NCBI GenBank assembly: GCA_022780965.1
Contig: JALEUQ010000053.1
Location: 1 to 64,000, forward strand
DNA length: 64,000 nucleotides
Reading direction: 5' to 3'
DNA from: Clostridiales bacterium
GTDB lineage: Bacteria > Bacillota > Clostridia > Peptostreptococcales > Anaerovoracaceae
This document shows, one piece after another, positions 24,349 to 33,233 of the stretch. Below the pieces are notes generated by a model that was given only the letters and a program-made list of their open reading frames with translations, ran no database searches and was not told the DNA's origin. Made by a program: the position numbers and the translations under genes. Position 1 is the first letter of the stretch. Each line of letters opens with the position of its first letter.

Positions 24349-25470
24349 ATGGAAATCAAGGCAGATATTAAACGAATGACTGATGACTTTATCAGGCTGG
24401 CAGCAATTGATTCTGTCAGTTTTCATGAAGACAGAATAGCTGAAGTATTAAAAGAAGAACTGCATATACTGGGATTTGAAGTTTATGAAGATGATGCAGG
24501 AACTGAATATGGTTCGGGTACCGGCAACTTGTACGCTGTGCTTGAAGGTGACAGTGGGAAACCTGCTGTCCTGCTGTCGGCTCATATGGATACAGTGGAA
24601 CCAGGAGCAGGCAAGGAGAGTATTGTTACAGATGACGGCAGGATAACCGGAACAGGTAAAACCGTTGCAGGTGCCGATGATTTATGCGGTATAGTTGAAA
24701 TTCTCGAAGCAGTAAGGATACTGAAAGAAGCAGATGTAAAACATGGGACAATTGAAGTGCTCTTTAGCATAGCAGAAGAAGAATATGCGAGAGGTGCCAA
24801 GGTGTTCGATTACAGCAGGGTGATTTCTGAAGATGCTTACATTCTTGACATGAGCGGCCCTGCAGGATCAGCTGCTGTTAAAGCCCCTTCTATCATTACT
24901 TTTAAAGCAGACATTAAAGGCAAAGCAGCGCACGCAGGCTTCTCGCCGGAAATGGGGATAAATGCCATCGGAGTTGCGGCTGCTGCTGTGAACCGAATTC
25001 GTCAGGGCAGGATAGAAGACGACATGACTTTGAATATAGGCAGCATTTCAGGTGGTGAAGCCGACAATATAGTACCGGAAAGATGTATATGTTCAGGTGA
25101 GGCAAGAGGCTTCGACCACAGTAGGGTACTTGAGGAAGTACAGAAAGCCGAAAGAGTGTTTAAAGAAGAGGCAGAAGGTGTCGGAGCTGAGATAGAATTT
25201 GATTATGATGTGAAGATACGTGCATACCAGGTGCCGGAGGATGACAGAGTGTGCAGACGTTTCGTCAATGCGTGCAGGAGAATGAATCTCAAAGGAGAAC
25301 TTAAGGCAACTCACGGCGGAAGTGACAACAATGTGTTTATGGAGAAGGGAATACGCGGTATAGTGCTTGCGTGCGGAATGTACAATACACATTCAACGGC
25401 TGAGTATGCTTCGATAAGCGATATGAAAGATGCAGCAGAGCTGATTGCAGAGCTGATTAAAGGAGACTGA
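24349..25470 (+). CDS. M20-family metallopeptidase (PepT-like)
   Basis: A 373-residue cytoplasmic zinc peptidase. Likely metal ligands are His79 and Asp81 in SAHMDTVEPG, Asp110 in AGADDLCG, the Glu pair in SIAEEEYARG near 143-145 and a late His in NTHSTAEY. A dimerisation lid lies in the middle (KGKAAHAGFSPEMGINAI). Relatives are tripeptide aminopeptidase and the PepT2-like peptidases. It is 2 bases upstream of a glutamate-cysteine ligase gene and shares its promoter. This suggests, but does not prove, a role with gamma-glutamyl or cysteinyl peptides. Confidence 0.9.
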   Translation: MEIKADIKRMTDDFIRLAAIDSVSFHEDRIAEVLKEELHILGFEVYEDDAGTEYGSGTGNLYAVLEGDSGKPAVLLSAHMDTVEPGAGKESIVTDDGRITGTGKTVAGADDLCGIVEILEAVRILKEADVKHGTIEVLFSIAEEEYARGAKVFDYSRVISEDAYILDMSGPAGSAAVKAPSIITFKADIKGKAAHAGFSPEMGINAIGVAAAAVNRIRQGRIEDDMTLNIGSISGGEADNIVPERCICSGEARGFDHSRVLEEVQKAERVFKEEAEGVGAEIEFDYDVKIRAYQVPEDDRVCRRFVNACRRMNLKGELKATHGGSDNNVFMEKGIRGIVLACGMYNTHSTAEYASISDMKDAAELIAELIKGD

Positions 25471-25472
25471 GA

Positions 25473-26741
25473 ATGAAACTTCACAACGAAGATAAAAATA
25501 TACGCATGCACCGCATGGATGGCATGATAGGACTTGAACTGGAAACTCACAGAATTGACAGGGACGGCAGACTTGCAGCAACACCGCATCCTTTCTCCGG
25601 AAACAAGTGCATAGATCGTGATTTCAGTGAGGATCAGATAGAGATAAATACACTGCCGGAAATTGATGAAGAGCAGGTTATGAAGTCTCTTGGCGATAAA
25701 ATACGGCACGTCCAGAAGACTCTCAAAGAGAGAGGCGAACTGCTGTGGCCGTTTTCAAATCCTCCATATGTTGAGAGCGAAAATGATATTAAAATTGCGC
25801 AGTATTACGGCGAAGAGGCGGGATATACAGAGTATCGAGAGCATCTGGCGCGAAGATACGGCAAGTATAAGATGCTGTATTCAGGCACTCATTTTAATTA
25901 TTCTTTCTCAGAGGATCTTATCAGGAGAAATGCACAGCTGGACGGAGCGGAAGACTTCAGAGAGTACAAGGACATGTTTTATCTGAATCTGGCAGAGAGG
26001 ACTATTGAATTCAGCTGGGTAATCGTAGCACTTCTGGCTGCAAGTCCGGTTGCAGACAACTCATTTTATGAGTCCGGTTGCGGAGGAAGCACCATTTTCA
26101 CAGGGAGCGCATCATTAAGGTGCAGTGAACATGGATACTGGAATCAGTTCACTCCTGTACTGTCATACGAAAGCATTGATGATTATGTGAAATCCATCAG
26201 CAGATACGTGGAATGCGGACTTCTAATTGAAGAGAGAGAATTGTATTATCCGGTGCGCCTGAAATCTACCGGAAAGTATTCCATTGATGGACTTATCAGG
26301 AATGGAGTGAATCATATCGAACTGAGGATGATAGATCTGAATCCTTTTGCCGCTGATGGCATAGACATAAGGGATGCAACATTTATTAAACTGTTCATCA
26401 TATGGCTTGCATCCATAGATGGAGAGCCGTTAACTGTACCGCAGCAGGTTCAGGCAATACAGAATTTCAAGAATTCAGCAGCATACGACTGGCATACAGC
26501 TGTTGTAACTGACACTTCCGGCCATGCTGATTCTCTGGAAGTACATATTAAGAGCGTTCTTGAAAGAATGACGGATTTTTATTCTGAAGAAAACGAACAG
26601 GTGAAAGATGTGCTGAATTATCAGTGGTCAAAGATAAATAGTAAAGCGAACAGATATGCAGTCAGAGTGAGAGAGGAATACGGCAAGGATTTCATGGGCG
26701 AAGGCTTGAAACTGGCATTGAAGAAACAGGAATTGGAATAA
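25473..26741 (+). CDS. gshA: Glutamate-cysteine ligase (GshF N-terminal type, stand-alone)
   Basis: A 422-residue ligase that joins glutamate to cysteine using ATP. Matching patterns are GLELETHRIDRDGRLAATPHPF, DFSEDQIEINT, LLWPFSNPPYV, YSGTHFNYSFS and IELRMIDLNPFAADGID. These resemble the first domain of the bifunctional GshF/GshAB enzyme, but the C-terminal ATP-grasp (glutathione synthetase) half is missing. The cell may make gamma-glutamylcysteine only, or finish glutathione with an enzyme encoded elsewhere. The start follows AAAGGAGA that lies in the end of the peptidase gene. Confidence 0.88.
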   Translation: MKLHNEDKNIRMHRMDGMIGLELETHRIDRDGRLAATPHPFSGNKCIDRDFSEDQIEINTLPEIDEEQVMKSLGDKIRHVQKTLKERGELLWPFSNPPYVESENDIKIAQYYGEEAGYTEYREHLARRYGKYKMLYSGTHFNYSFSEDLIRRNAQLDGAEDFREYKDMFYLNLAERTIEFSWVIVALLAASPVADNSFYESGCGGSTIFTGSASLRCSEHGYWNQFTPVLSYESIDDYVKSISRYVECGLLIEERELYYPVRLKSTGKYSIDGLIRNGVNHIELRMIDLNPFAADGIDIRDATFIKLFIIWLASIDGEPLTVPQQVQAIQNFKNSAAYDWHTAVVTDTSGHADSLEVHIKSVLERMTDFYSEENEQVKDVLNYQWSKINSKANRYAVRVREEYGKDFMGEGLKLALKKQELE

Positions 26742-26743
26742 AG

Positions 26744-26772
26744 TTGTAGTAAGTGTTTCAGGGTGCTATAAT
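26744..26772 (+). promoter_or_regulatory. Promoter of the thioesterase gene
   Basis: TTGTAG (26744-26749), 17 bases and TATAAT (26767-26772), 36 bases before the ATG. Confidence 0.75.
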
Positions 26773-26807
26773 AAACCAGTAATTTACAGAAAGAGGGACA
26801 GCACCTA

Positions 26808-27257
26808 ATGAAAAAAGATATTGGAGAAACTTTTGCAGACAGTATAAGACTTATCAGCGAGACAATACCGGGAAACATGAATTCACTGCTTCATCCAAGG
26901 CTGATGAAGTACAATGATGATGAACAGACTTCTACAATAAGATATGAGATAAGCGAATGGGAATTGAATCAGAGAGGTCAGGTTCACGGCGGTGCGGTAT
27001 CAGCCATGTTTGACGTGTCGATGGGCATATCCGTTTCGGTGTTCAGCAATCGAGATGTAACGACGGCTGAAATGTCAATAAGCTATATTAGACCTTTCGT
27101 TGGTGAAGCTTTTGATTTCAAAACTGAGGTCCTTTATCTAGGCAAGAAACTGGCTAGAGTGGAATGTAAGGCCTACTGCTGCGAGACCGGCAAGCTTACA
27201 GCTTCCGCATATGCTACATTCGCATATATCGGTCAGATAGTCAACGATGCAGAGTAG
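26808..27257 (+). CDS. PaaI-family hotdog thioesterase
   Basis: A 149-residue single hotdog-fold protein. The catalytic loop is NQRGQVHGGAVSAMFDVSMGISV near residue 55-77, with the HGG and a downstream acidic residue typical of PaaI/YbgC-like acyl-CoA thioesterases. A matching beta strand is MSISYIRPFVGEAF. It should hydrolyse an acyl-CoA in the cytoplasm; the acyl group is unknown. It has its own promoter and ends at a hairpin shared with the convergent lipoprotein gene. Confidence 0.85.
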   Translation: MKKDIGETFADSIRLISETIPGNMNSLLHPRLMKYNDDEQTSTIRYEISEWELNQRGQVHGGAVSAMFDVSMGISVSVFSNRDVTTAEMSISYIRPFVGEAFDFKTEVLYLGKKLARVECKAYCCETGKLTASAYATFAYIGQIVNDAE

Positions 27258-27335
27258 GGAAATCATTGGCATGGCTCGGGATTGTGTTCAAAAGCATGAA
27301 TCCTGATTACATTAATCTGATAATGACAGACAGAA

Positions 27336-27383
27336 AAAGACACAGGTGATTGAATGAGTTGTTTCAGCCCTGTGTCTTTGTTG
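27336..27383. terminator. Terminator between convergent thioesterase and lipoprotein genes
   Basis: AAAGACACAGG (27336-27346) pairs with CCTGTGTCTTT (27369-27379), with A-rich and T-rich flanks. The stem has almost the same sequence as the terminator at 6121. Confidence 0.8.
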
Positions 27384-27440
27384 TTTCTTATAAAACTGTT
27401 CGGTACCAGACGGATAATATTACTGATAATTGGCACTCTC

Positions 27441-28892
27441 CTATTCGGATGCACTGCTCTCGTCAGTATTATCTTCGGCTGCCTCGCTTGTCGGCAGCTG
27501 GAAGTCACCGTTTAGGTACGATATGAAGTGGATGCAGTTAAGCATTGCTACATCTTCGCCATCATCAGGAATTGAGTACTGTACTGCTTCAATGTCATGA
27601 TTCTTTGACGTTAGAATATTAAGATCTGAAGTCTTAATGGTCTTGAGCGCATTTTCGTCTTTTTCATCATCTATACTAAGAGCTGTTTTGAAGAAGTCTG
27701 CCATATCTTCGTTGGATGACCAAGTCATGTAAACACTTGATGACTTGAATTTGATATCGCTAAGTCCAGCGGTTGTTGACAGTGAAGTGAGAAGCTCACT
27801 CATGGCCTCCTGAGTCTTGGCTCTGGAAGCAACCTTAAGCCTGAATCTGCTGTCAGAAGTACTGATGCTTACGTAGTCATCCGCAGATAGAATTTCGCCG
27901 CTTTCCTCATCCTGATAACATATTCCCGGATCTATAGTGTACAGCAGACTGATAATGTCGCTCTTGTCGACGTTTGAAATAACTTGGGAAGGCACTGATA
28001 CTTCTGTCATGGTATATACGAAATCTATGTCCAGCTTGTCACATTTTTTCTTGACACTTTCGAGAGATTTCTCATACTTCTTCTTCATGCTTTCAACATT
28101 GTTGCTGTCAATTACAACGACAGACTTTGCTGAGTAAGGAGTGTAGGAGTCTGATACTCTGCTTTCAAGAGAAGCAAGCTGGAACAGTTTGCCGCTGCTT
28201 TGACACGAGGCAAGGTAGCTTCCAATGACATCGATTGGATTAGGGTATTTCCTGCTGAAGTCAAATGCATCATTATAGTCGCTTACTGTCATTGTGATTT
28301 CATAGGCTTCGGTATATGAAGGTGCCTGGTAATCAAGGTTCCTTGAAAGTGTGATATCCGACGAATAAGCGCCTGAAACTGTTAGATCCTCGTCAGAATT
28401 CTTAGTAAGACGGATTACGTGATCCACATCAAGATATTCAGAAGCAACTGACTCTGCTCCTACGAAAGAGCTTTCTGTGGTTTCTGTAATTATAAGACGA
28501 ATCAGACCGTGTTCTTCCGGACCCAGAAGTGAAGTAAGTCCGACTGCCAGCGGCTGATTGGCGGAAGCTATGTCGGAAGTGTTTACTGAGCACTGCAGAG
28601 CAACGGATTCAGACTTGCCGGCGTTCTTGGTGGCCTTGTTCGTGAGTACCATATAGTGATCATCAAGTTTGCTGACTTCAATTTCGTTTGTCTTTGCCCA
28701 CGATTTAATGTATTCTTCCACCATTGAAAATTTGCTGCCTGAGTCCGAGAAGGTATCCACAAGAGTCTGATACGTTTCGTCCAGGCTGGATTTAAGCTGA
28801 TTTTCTATGCTGTCCTCGCTCATTGAGCAGCCTGTCAGAAACATGGTGCATGCCATGGCTGCAGAAGCTGCAAGCGCAATTATTCTCTTCAT
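27441..28892 (-). CDS. Large lipoprotein of unknown function
   Basis: A 483-residue predicted lipoprotein. The signal is MKRIIALAASAAMACTMFLTGCSM with lipobox LTGC, so Cys22 should be lipidated and the protein held outside the membrane. AAGGAG before ATG 28892 rules out the 40 extra residues of the track. The rest is Ser- and Asp-rich with repeated alpha/beta-like stretches (LKSSLDETYQTLVDTFSDSGS, YEITMTVSDYNDAFDFSRKYPNPIDVIGSYLASC) and an acidic tail (SEAAEDNTDESSASE). I recognise no domain. It is monocistronic. Confidence 0.82.
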   Translation of the reverse strand: MKRIIALAASAAMACTMFLTGCSMSEDSIENQLKSSLDETYQTLVDTFSDSGSKFSMVEEYIKSWAKTNEIEVSKLDDHYMVLTNKATKNAGKSESVALQCSVNTSDIASANQPLAVGLTSLLGPEEHGLIRLIITETTESSFVGAESVASEYLDVDHVIRLTKNSDEDLTVSGAYSSDITLSRNLDYQAPSYTEAYEITMTVSDYNDAFDFSRKYPNPIDVIGSYLASCQSSGKLFQLASLESRVSDSYTPYSAKSVVVIDSNNVESMKKKYEKSLESVKKKCDKLDIDFVYTMTEVSVPSQVISNVDKSDIISLLYTIDPGICYQDEESGEILSADDYVSISTSDSRFRLKVASRAKTQEAMSELLTSLSTTAGLSDIKFKSSSVYMTWSSNEDMADFFKTALSIDDEKDENALKTIKTSDLNILTSKNHDIEAVQYSIPDDGEDVAMLNCIHFISYLNGDFQLPTSEAAEDNTDESSASE

Positions 28893-29039
28893 ATATTCAA
28901 TCTCCTTGAAGTGATAATTTGTCATTGAAACATTATAATGATATAATAACACATAGGATTTTTCAAATGTTATGATTACGTGAAGAGTCATAATTTTCTT
29001 ACTATAATGCAACTGTGATAATATGGAGAATAATATCTT

Positions 29040-29579
29040 ATGGAAATAATGGAAACAAAGAACTTTTCAATTCGTGAGAGCAGGTTCAGCGACTATGAAT
29101 ACTTTTACAGATGGGAGTCGGATCCTGAGATTACAAGATTCCTTAGTTTTGACAGCGACAGGACTTATGAGGATGTTGTCAAGAGCTGTTTTACAAATGC
29201 TTCAATGCCGACACGCATGGATTTCACCATTGTGGACAGAGAGACCGGCGAACCAGCAGGCAGAATCTATGTGAGCAGAATGGAAAGGTGCTATGACTCG
29301 ATGGACATTACCCAGTACTATATGGATAAGAAGTATTGGGGAAAAGGTCACGGCAGGGAGGTTCTAAGAGAATTCCTCGAATACTGCTTCACATATCTTC
29401 ATATGGAGAGAGTGACTACAGACTATTATACAGGCAACAAAAAGGCTGCGGCTCTTTATGCGGGAATGGGTTTCAGCGGAGAGGGAGTGGCACGTCACGC
29501 AACACGCAAAGACGGCAAGTATTACGACCTGCATCTCATGTCAATTCTCAGGTCTGAATTTTTTGGCGAAATTGATTAA
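29040..29579 (+). CDS. GNAT acetyltransferase (RimJ/RimL type)
   Basis: A 179-residue N-acetyltransferase. The acetyl-CoA-binding motif is YYMDKKYWGKGHGREVLREFLEYCF, followed by the NKKAAALYAGMGF element near residue 140. The N-terminal LRES..DYEYFYRWESDPEITRFL pattern is that of the RimJ/RimL/SpeG branch, which acetylates protein N-termini, aminoglycosides or polyamines. The substrate is unknown. GGAGA lies 11 bases before the ATG. It is followed by the rpmB promoter. Confidence 0.85.
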   Translation: MEIMETKNFSIRESRFSDYEYFYRWESDPEITRFLSFDSDRTYEDVVKSCFTNASMPTRMDFTIVDRETGEPAGRIYVSRMERCYDSMDITQYYMDKKYWGKGHGREVLREFLEYCFTYLHMERVTTDYYTGNKKAAALYAGMGFSGEGVARHATRKDGKYYDLHLMSILRSEFFGEID

Positions 29580-29595
29580 AAGTACAAAATAGTCC

Positions 29596-29624
29596 TTGTG
29601 TTTGAATATCTGCTATGCTATAAT
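29596..29624 (+). promoter_or_regulatory. rpmB promoter
   Basis: TTGTGT (29596-29601), 17 bases and TATAAT (29619-29624). The leader from here to rpmB is about 110 bases. Confidence 0.75.
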
Positions 29625-29638
29625 GCAACGTGTTCGAG

Positions 29639-29685
29639 CCTAATGCCCGGTTTTTGATGTGGACAAATGCAGGCGTTAGGGCATT
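29639..29685 (+). promoter_or_regulatory. rpmB leader with two mutually exclusive stems
   Basis: CCTAATGCC (29639-29647) can pair with GGCGTTAGG (29672-29680). AATGCCC (29642-29648) can instead pair with GGGCATT (29679-29685). The two stems share bases on both sides, so only one can form. This is what a switchable ribosomal-protein leader looks like, but I see no terminator attached. Confidence 0.5.
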
Positions 29686-29741
29686 GAGATGAAAACATTG
29701 CGGAAGCGTATAAATACTATAGGTACAAGGAGGTGCGGCAA

Positions 29742-29933
29742 ATGGCTAATAAGTGTGAAGTTTGCGGAAAGGGTCAGGTTTCAGGAAACAACGTATCACA
29801 TTCAAACAGACATTCAAGAAGAAAGTGGAATGCGAATATTCAGGTTGTTAGAGTAGAAGAAAACGGATCAGTTAGAAAAGCAAAGGTATGCACAAGATGC
29901 ATCAGATCTGGCAAAGTAAACCGTGCCATCTAG
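29742..29933 (+). CDS. rpmB: 50S ribosomal protein L28
   Basis: A 63-residue ribosomal protein. The track starts at GTG 29733, within the ribosome-binding site; AAGGAGG (29727-29733) sets ATG 29742 at 8 bases. It has a zinc ribbon with CEVC near the N-terminus and CTRC near the C-terminus, the zinc-binding (C+) form, together with the [19 protein letters not shown] core. It binds the 50S subunit near the E site. A terminator follows. Confidence 0.96.
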   Translation: MANKCEVCGKGQVSGNNVSHSNRHSRRKWNANIQVVRVEENGSVRKAKVCTRCIRSGKVNRAI

Positions 29934-29944
29934 TTTGAGAAGTG

Positions 29945-29980
29945 ACGCTCATCGGATTCCCGATGGGCGTTGTTTTGTTT
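29945..29980 (+). terminator. Terminator after rpmB
   Basis: ACGCTCATCGG (29945-29955) pairs with CCGATGGGCGT (29960-29970, one wobble pair), followed by TTGTTTTGTTT. Confidence 0.82.
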
Positions 29981-30005
29981 ATGATGGATTATCAGGAGTA
30001 TGGTT

Positions 30006-30419
30006 ATGTTTAACATCGAGTCAAAAGAAGGAAAGATTTTCTATGGTGACAATATAGTGAAATCCATAGTTACCAGGGGAGTAGAGTCTCTCGATAAGAA
30101 GGCCTTTCTTTATAATTACAGCAAGAAGCTGCCGGGTTTCGTTCCGGGATTCGGCAAGAAGGCAAACAAATTGAACAACAGTGCGTCAACTCCTTCGAAT
30201 GCAATCAAAATCAGATATGATGAAGAAGGACTTTTCATCACTGTTTATCTTGTTGTAAAGTTCGGTGCCAGCATTAACGGAATATGTGAAAGTCTCATCG
30301 ATTATATATACGAGTACACAGACAGGATAATGAGCATGAAACCGGAGAAAGTAACAGTAAGCATTACAGGTGTTATAAGCAAGAACCTGGTAAGAAGAGA
30401 TATTGAGGTGTCCAGATAA
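30006..30419 (+). CDS. Asp23/Gls24-like (DUF322) protein
   Basis: A 137-residue small alpha/beta protein. The pattern NAIKIRYDEEGLFITVYLVVKFGASINGICESLIDYIYEYTDRI resembles the Asp23/Gls24 alkaline-shock family (YloU-like), which often precedes recG or fakA in Firmicutes. Members associate with the membrane or envelope stress, and the precise role is unsettled. AGGAG (29994-29998) favours ATG 30006 (7-base gap) over ATG 30000. Its TAA overlaps the recG ATG as TAATG, so the two are translationally coupled. Confidence 0.78.
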   Translation: MFNIESKEGKIFYGDNIVKSIVTRGVESLDKKAFLYNYSKKLPGFVPGFGKKANKLNNSASTPSNAIKIRYDEEGLFITVYLVVKFGASINGICESLIDYIYEYTDRIMSMKPEKVTVSITGVISKNLVRRDIEVSR

Positions 30420-32449
30420 TGAAGCTTCAGGAAAGTGTGACAAGCTTAAGAGGTGTAGGCCCGAAGAAGGCAGAGGCACTGGCACGACTTGGCATAGAAA
30501 CACTGGAAGACCTGATATTGTTCTTCCCCAAAAGCTATGAAGACAGAAGCAGGGTTATAGATATAGCCATGCTTAGCGTGGGCTCAAAGTGTCTTATCAA
30601 GGGCACTGTAATCAGAAAACATGAAAACAGATATGGCAGGAAACAACGACTGGTGCTCAAAGTAGCCGATGCTACCGGAGGCATTGAAGTTGTTTTTTTT
30701 AATGCCGGTTATATTACAAAGAGTGTAATGGAAGGCGAAGAATATCTGTTTTACGGACAGGTTTCAGAAAACAGAGCGCACCTTCAGATGATTCACCCTG
30801 CATTCGAAAAAGATGACGGCAGACGAGGCCTGGTTCCCGTCTATCCGCTTACTAAAGGTATATCCCAGAGCGAACTTAGAAAACTGGAGAATCAGGCAAG
30901 AGAAGTTTATTCGCAAACCCAGGAACTGCTTCCCTCTGAGATGCTCGAAGCAGGCAGACTGTGCCCAATCGGATATGCATTGAACAACATTCATTTTCCT
31001 GTTGAGAAACAGGCACTTCAGGAGGCACGATACCGATTTATATTCGATGAGCTGCTGACTCTTCAGACCGGGCTGTTCGCTGTGCGTCAGAACATGAGAA
31101 ACAAGGATAATGGCATTAGCTTCGATTCGTCGGTTTCGGTGGAGGAATATGTGGATTCTCTGGGATATAAGCTGACAGGCGCTCAAAGAAGATGCATTAA
31201 TGAGATTACAGCAGATCTAGAAAGCAGCCGGGTTATGAACAGACTTGTGCAGGGAGACGTTGGCTCCGGCAAAACAGCGGTAGCAGAAGCTGCCATGTTC
31301 AAAACGGTAAGATGCGGTTTTCAGGCAGTATTAATGGCTCCGACTGAAATCCTTGCCAAGCAGCATTATGAAGGATTCAAATCCAGATTCGAAAAACATG
31401 GAATAAGCGTAGGAATACTGACAGGTTCCATGGGAGCAGCTGCAAGACGTGATACTCTTGAGAAGATTTCCGACGGACGCATACAGATACTTGTGGGCAC
31501 ACATGCTGTAATACAAAAGGATGTGGTGTTCTGCAGACTTGGTCTTGTAATTACAGATGAGCAGCACAGATTTGGAGTGAATCAGCGTACAGCGCTTAAG
31601 GCCAAGGGTGACAATCCCAATGTGCTGGTAATGACTGCAACGCCAATACCCAGAACGCTTGCGGTAATTTTGTACGGTGATCTGGATGTGTCTGTAATTG
31701 ATGAAATGCCTCCGGGCAGACGTTCGGTAGACACGAAATGTGTCAGTGACAGAGAACGAGCCGCTGTGTATGATTTCGTTGAGGATCAGTTGAGAAGCGG
31801 CGGACAGGCATATGTGGTAGCTCCATTGATTGAAGAGTCTGAGGCAGTTGATGCACGATCGGCAGAAGAGGTGAACGAAGAACTGAATGAACGGTTCAAA
31901 AGCTACAATGTGGCTTTGATTCACGGCGCGATGAAGCAGTCTGATAAAGACAGAATAATGAATGAGTTTGCGGCAGGAGACATTGATATTCTCGTAGCAA
32001 CAGTTGTAATTGAGGTGGGAATTAATGTGCCTAATGCCAGTGTCATGGTTATCGAAAACGCCGAAAGGTTTGGCCTGGCTCAGCTTCACCAGCTGAGAGG
32101 CAGAGTAGGCAGGGGAGACAGACAGTCTTACTGCAGGCTTATAATGTGCGGCAATTCTGAAGTGGCACGCATGAGAGGAAAGATAATGGAGGAGTCATGT
32201 GACGGCTTCTACATAGCAGAGGAAGATCTGAAACTAAGAGGGCCGGGGGAAATTTTCGGAACAAGGCAGCATGGACTGCCCGATCTGAATATTGCAGATC
32301 TGGCAAGGCATGTCAATATACTGAGTCATGCTAAAGAGTGCGCGGTAGAAATCCTGCGAGAGGATCCGGAACTTTCAAGTGAAAGATACTCAATGCTGAG
32401 ACGCAGGATAGTCAAGCTGTTCGGTGAAGATTTTGCACTCAATCTGTAA
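30419..32449 (+). CDS. recG: ATP-dependent DNA helicase RecG
   Basis: A 676-residue superfamily 2 helicase that remodels stalled replication forks and Holliday junctions. The N-terminal wedge OB-fold domain begins LRGVGPKKAEALARLGIETLEDLILFFPKSYEDR. Walker A is QGDVGSGKTAVA near residue 279, the DExx box is DEQHRFG near 380, and motif VI is QLRGRVGRGDRQS. Length matches the family. It is coupled by TAATG to the preceding Asp23-like gene. Confidence 0.97.
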   Translation: MKLQESVTSLRGVGPKKAEALARLGIETLEDLILFFPKSYEDRSRVIDIAMLSVGSKCLIKGTVIRKHENRYGRKQRLVLKVADATGGIEVVFFNAGYITKSVMEGEEYLFYGQVSENRAHLQMIHPAFEKDDGRRGLVPVYPLTKGISQSELRKLENQAREVYSQTQELLPSEMLEAGRLCPIGYALNNIHFPVEKQALQEARYRFIFDELLTLQTGLFAVRQNMRNKDNGISFDSSVSVEEYVDSLGYKLTGAQRRCINEITADLESSRVMNRLVQGDVGSGKTAVAEAAMFKTVRCGFQAVLMAPTEILAKQHYEGFKSRFEKHGISVGILTGSMGAAARRDTLEKISDGRIQILVGTHAVIQKDVVFCRLGLVITDEQHRFGVNQRTALKAKGDNPNVLVMTATPIPRTLAVILYGDLDVSVIDEMPPGRRSVDTKCVSDRERAAVYDFVEDQLRSGGQAYVVAPLIEESEAVDARSAEEVNEELNERFKSYNVALIHGAMKQSDKDRIMNEFAAGDIDILVATVVIEVGINVPNASVMVIENAERFGLAQLHQLRGRVGRGDRQSYCRLIMCGNSEVARMRGKIMEESCDGFYIAEEDLKLRGPGEIFGTRQHGLPDLNIADLARHVNILSHAKECAVEILREDPELSSERYSMLRRRIVKLFGEDFALNL

Positions 32450-32477
32450 ATGAATGCTTTAACTGTATTTATTATAG

Positions 32478-32486
32478 TGATATAAT
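32478..32486 (+). promoter_or_regulatory. Extended -10 promoter of the folate operon
   Basis: TGATATAAT, a TGn extended -10 with perfect TATAAT, lies about 25 bases before the riboswitch aptamer. Confidence 0.6.
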
Positions 32487-32510
32487 TATCGAGGATATGA
32501 ACTGTAAAGT

Positions 32511-32600
32511 AGAACTTCACGCGTTAGTGTCTCAAGGATGGGGAGTTGCCTTGAGAACGAATAGCTAAAGCTGCGGTGTGAAGTTCGCACCCGTTGCATG
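32511..32600 (+). promoter_or_regulatory. THF (tetrahydrofolate) riboswitch aptamer
   Basis: The conserved folT-class features appear in order: GAACTTCACGCGTTAGTG, an ACGAAT..AGC internal segment, GCGGTGTGAAGTTC, then CACCCGTTGCATG. GAACTTCAC (32512-32520) pairs with GTGAAGTTC (32578-32586). It lies just before folE, the most usual location for this class. Binding of THF or its reduced relatives should lower expression of the folate operon. Confidence 0.88.
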
Positions 32601-32642
32601 AAATAGATGAAATCATCTCGCTTGTGAGGGGACGTTAATGCT

Positions 32643-32666
32643 TCCGCATGAGCGGGATTTTTTTAG
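32643..32666 (+). terminator. Riboswitch expression-platform terminator
   Basis: TCCGC (32643-32647), loop ATGA, GCGGG (32652-32656) and then ATTTTTTT. The aptamer strand CCCGTT can pair with AGCGGG using wobble, which would give an antiterminated state. The loop ATG is where the ORF track starts folE, but it is not a likely start codon. Confidence 0.7.
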
Positions 32667-32674
32667 GAGAAATA

Positions 32675-33229
32675 ATGGATTCAAACAAGATAAAAGAAGG
32701 CGTGAAACTGATACTGGAAGGTATCGGTGAAGATGTTAACCGCGAGGGCCTGGTTGAGACACCGGACAGGATAGCTCGCATGTGTGAAGAAATTTTCGCA
32801 GGACTTGGTTCGGATGCTTCGGAGCACTACAACAAGAAGTTTACTGCAATCAATAATAACATGGTAATTGAGAAAGACATACATTTCTATTCAGTGTGTG
32901 AACATCATCTGCTTCCGTTTTACGGATGCGCACATATTGCTTATATTCCTGACGGCAGTGTGGCTGGTCTGAGCAAACTTGCGAGAACTGTTGAAACATT
33001 TGCCAGAAGGCCGCAGATACAGGAGAACATGACAGCACAGATTGCAGATGCCATCGTTTCCAATCTCAACCCTAAGGGAGTAATGGTAATGATAGAGGCA
33101 GAGCATATGTGCATGACAATGAGAGGTGTTCAGAAGCCCGGCACCAAAACAGTAACCACAGTGACAAGAGGTGCATTTGACGGTGATTATGCCCTTCAGA
33201 GCGCATTCATTCAGAGCGTGAGAGGATAA
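32675..33229 (+). CDS. folE: GTP cyclohydrolase I
   Basis: A 184-residue enzyme converting GTP to 7,8-dihydroneopterin triphosphate, the first step of folate synthesis. Zinc and active-site motifs are [39 protein letters not shown] and [16 protein letters not shown]. The track starts at 32648 inside the terminator loop; TAGGAG selects ATG 32675 ([11 protein letters not shown]). It is the first gene of a riboswitch-controlled operon with an HD protein, folP and folBK. Confidence 0.96.
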   Translation: MDSNKIKEGVKLILEGIGEDVNREGLVETPDRIARMCEEIFAGLGSDASEHYNKKFTAINNNMVIEKDIHFYSVCEHHLLPFYGCAHIAYIPDGSVAGLSKLARTVETFARRPQIQENMTAQIADAIVSNLNPKGVMVMIEAEHMCMTMRGVQKPGTKTVTTVTRGAFDGDYALQSAFIQSVRG

Positions 33230-33233
33230 ACAG

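Noticed and set aside
32648-32674. folE start at ATG 32648 as in the ORF track
   Set aside because: It lies in the loop of the riboswitch terminator and has no ribosome-binding site; ATG 32675 follows TAGGAG.
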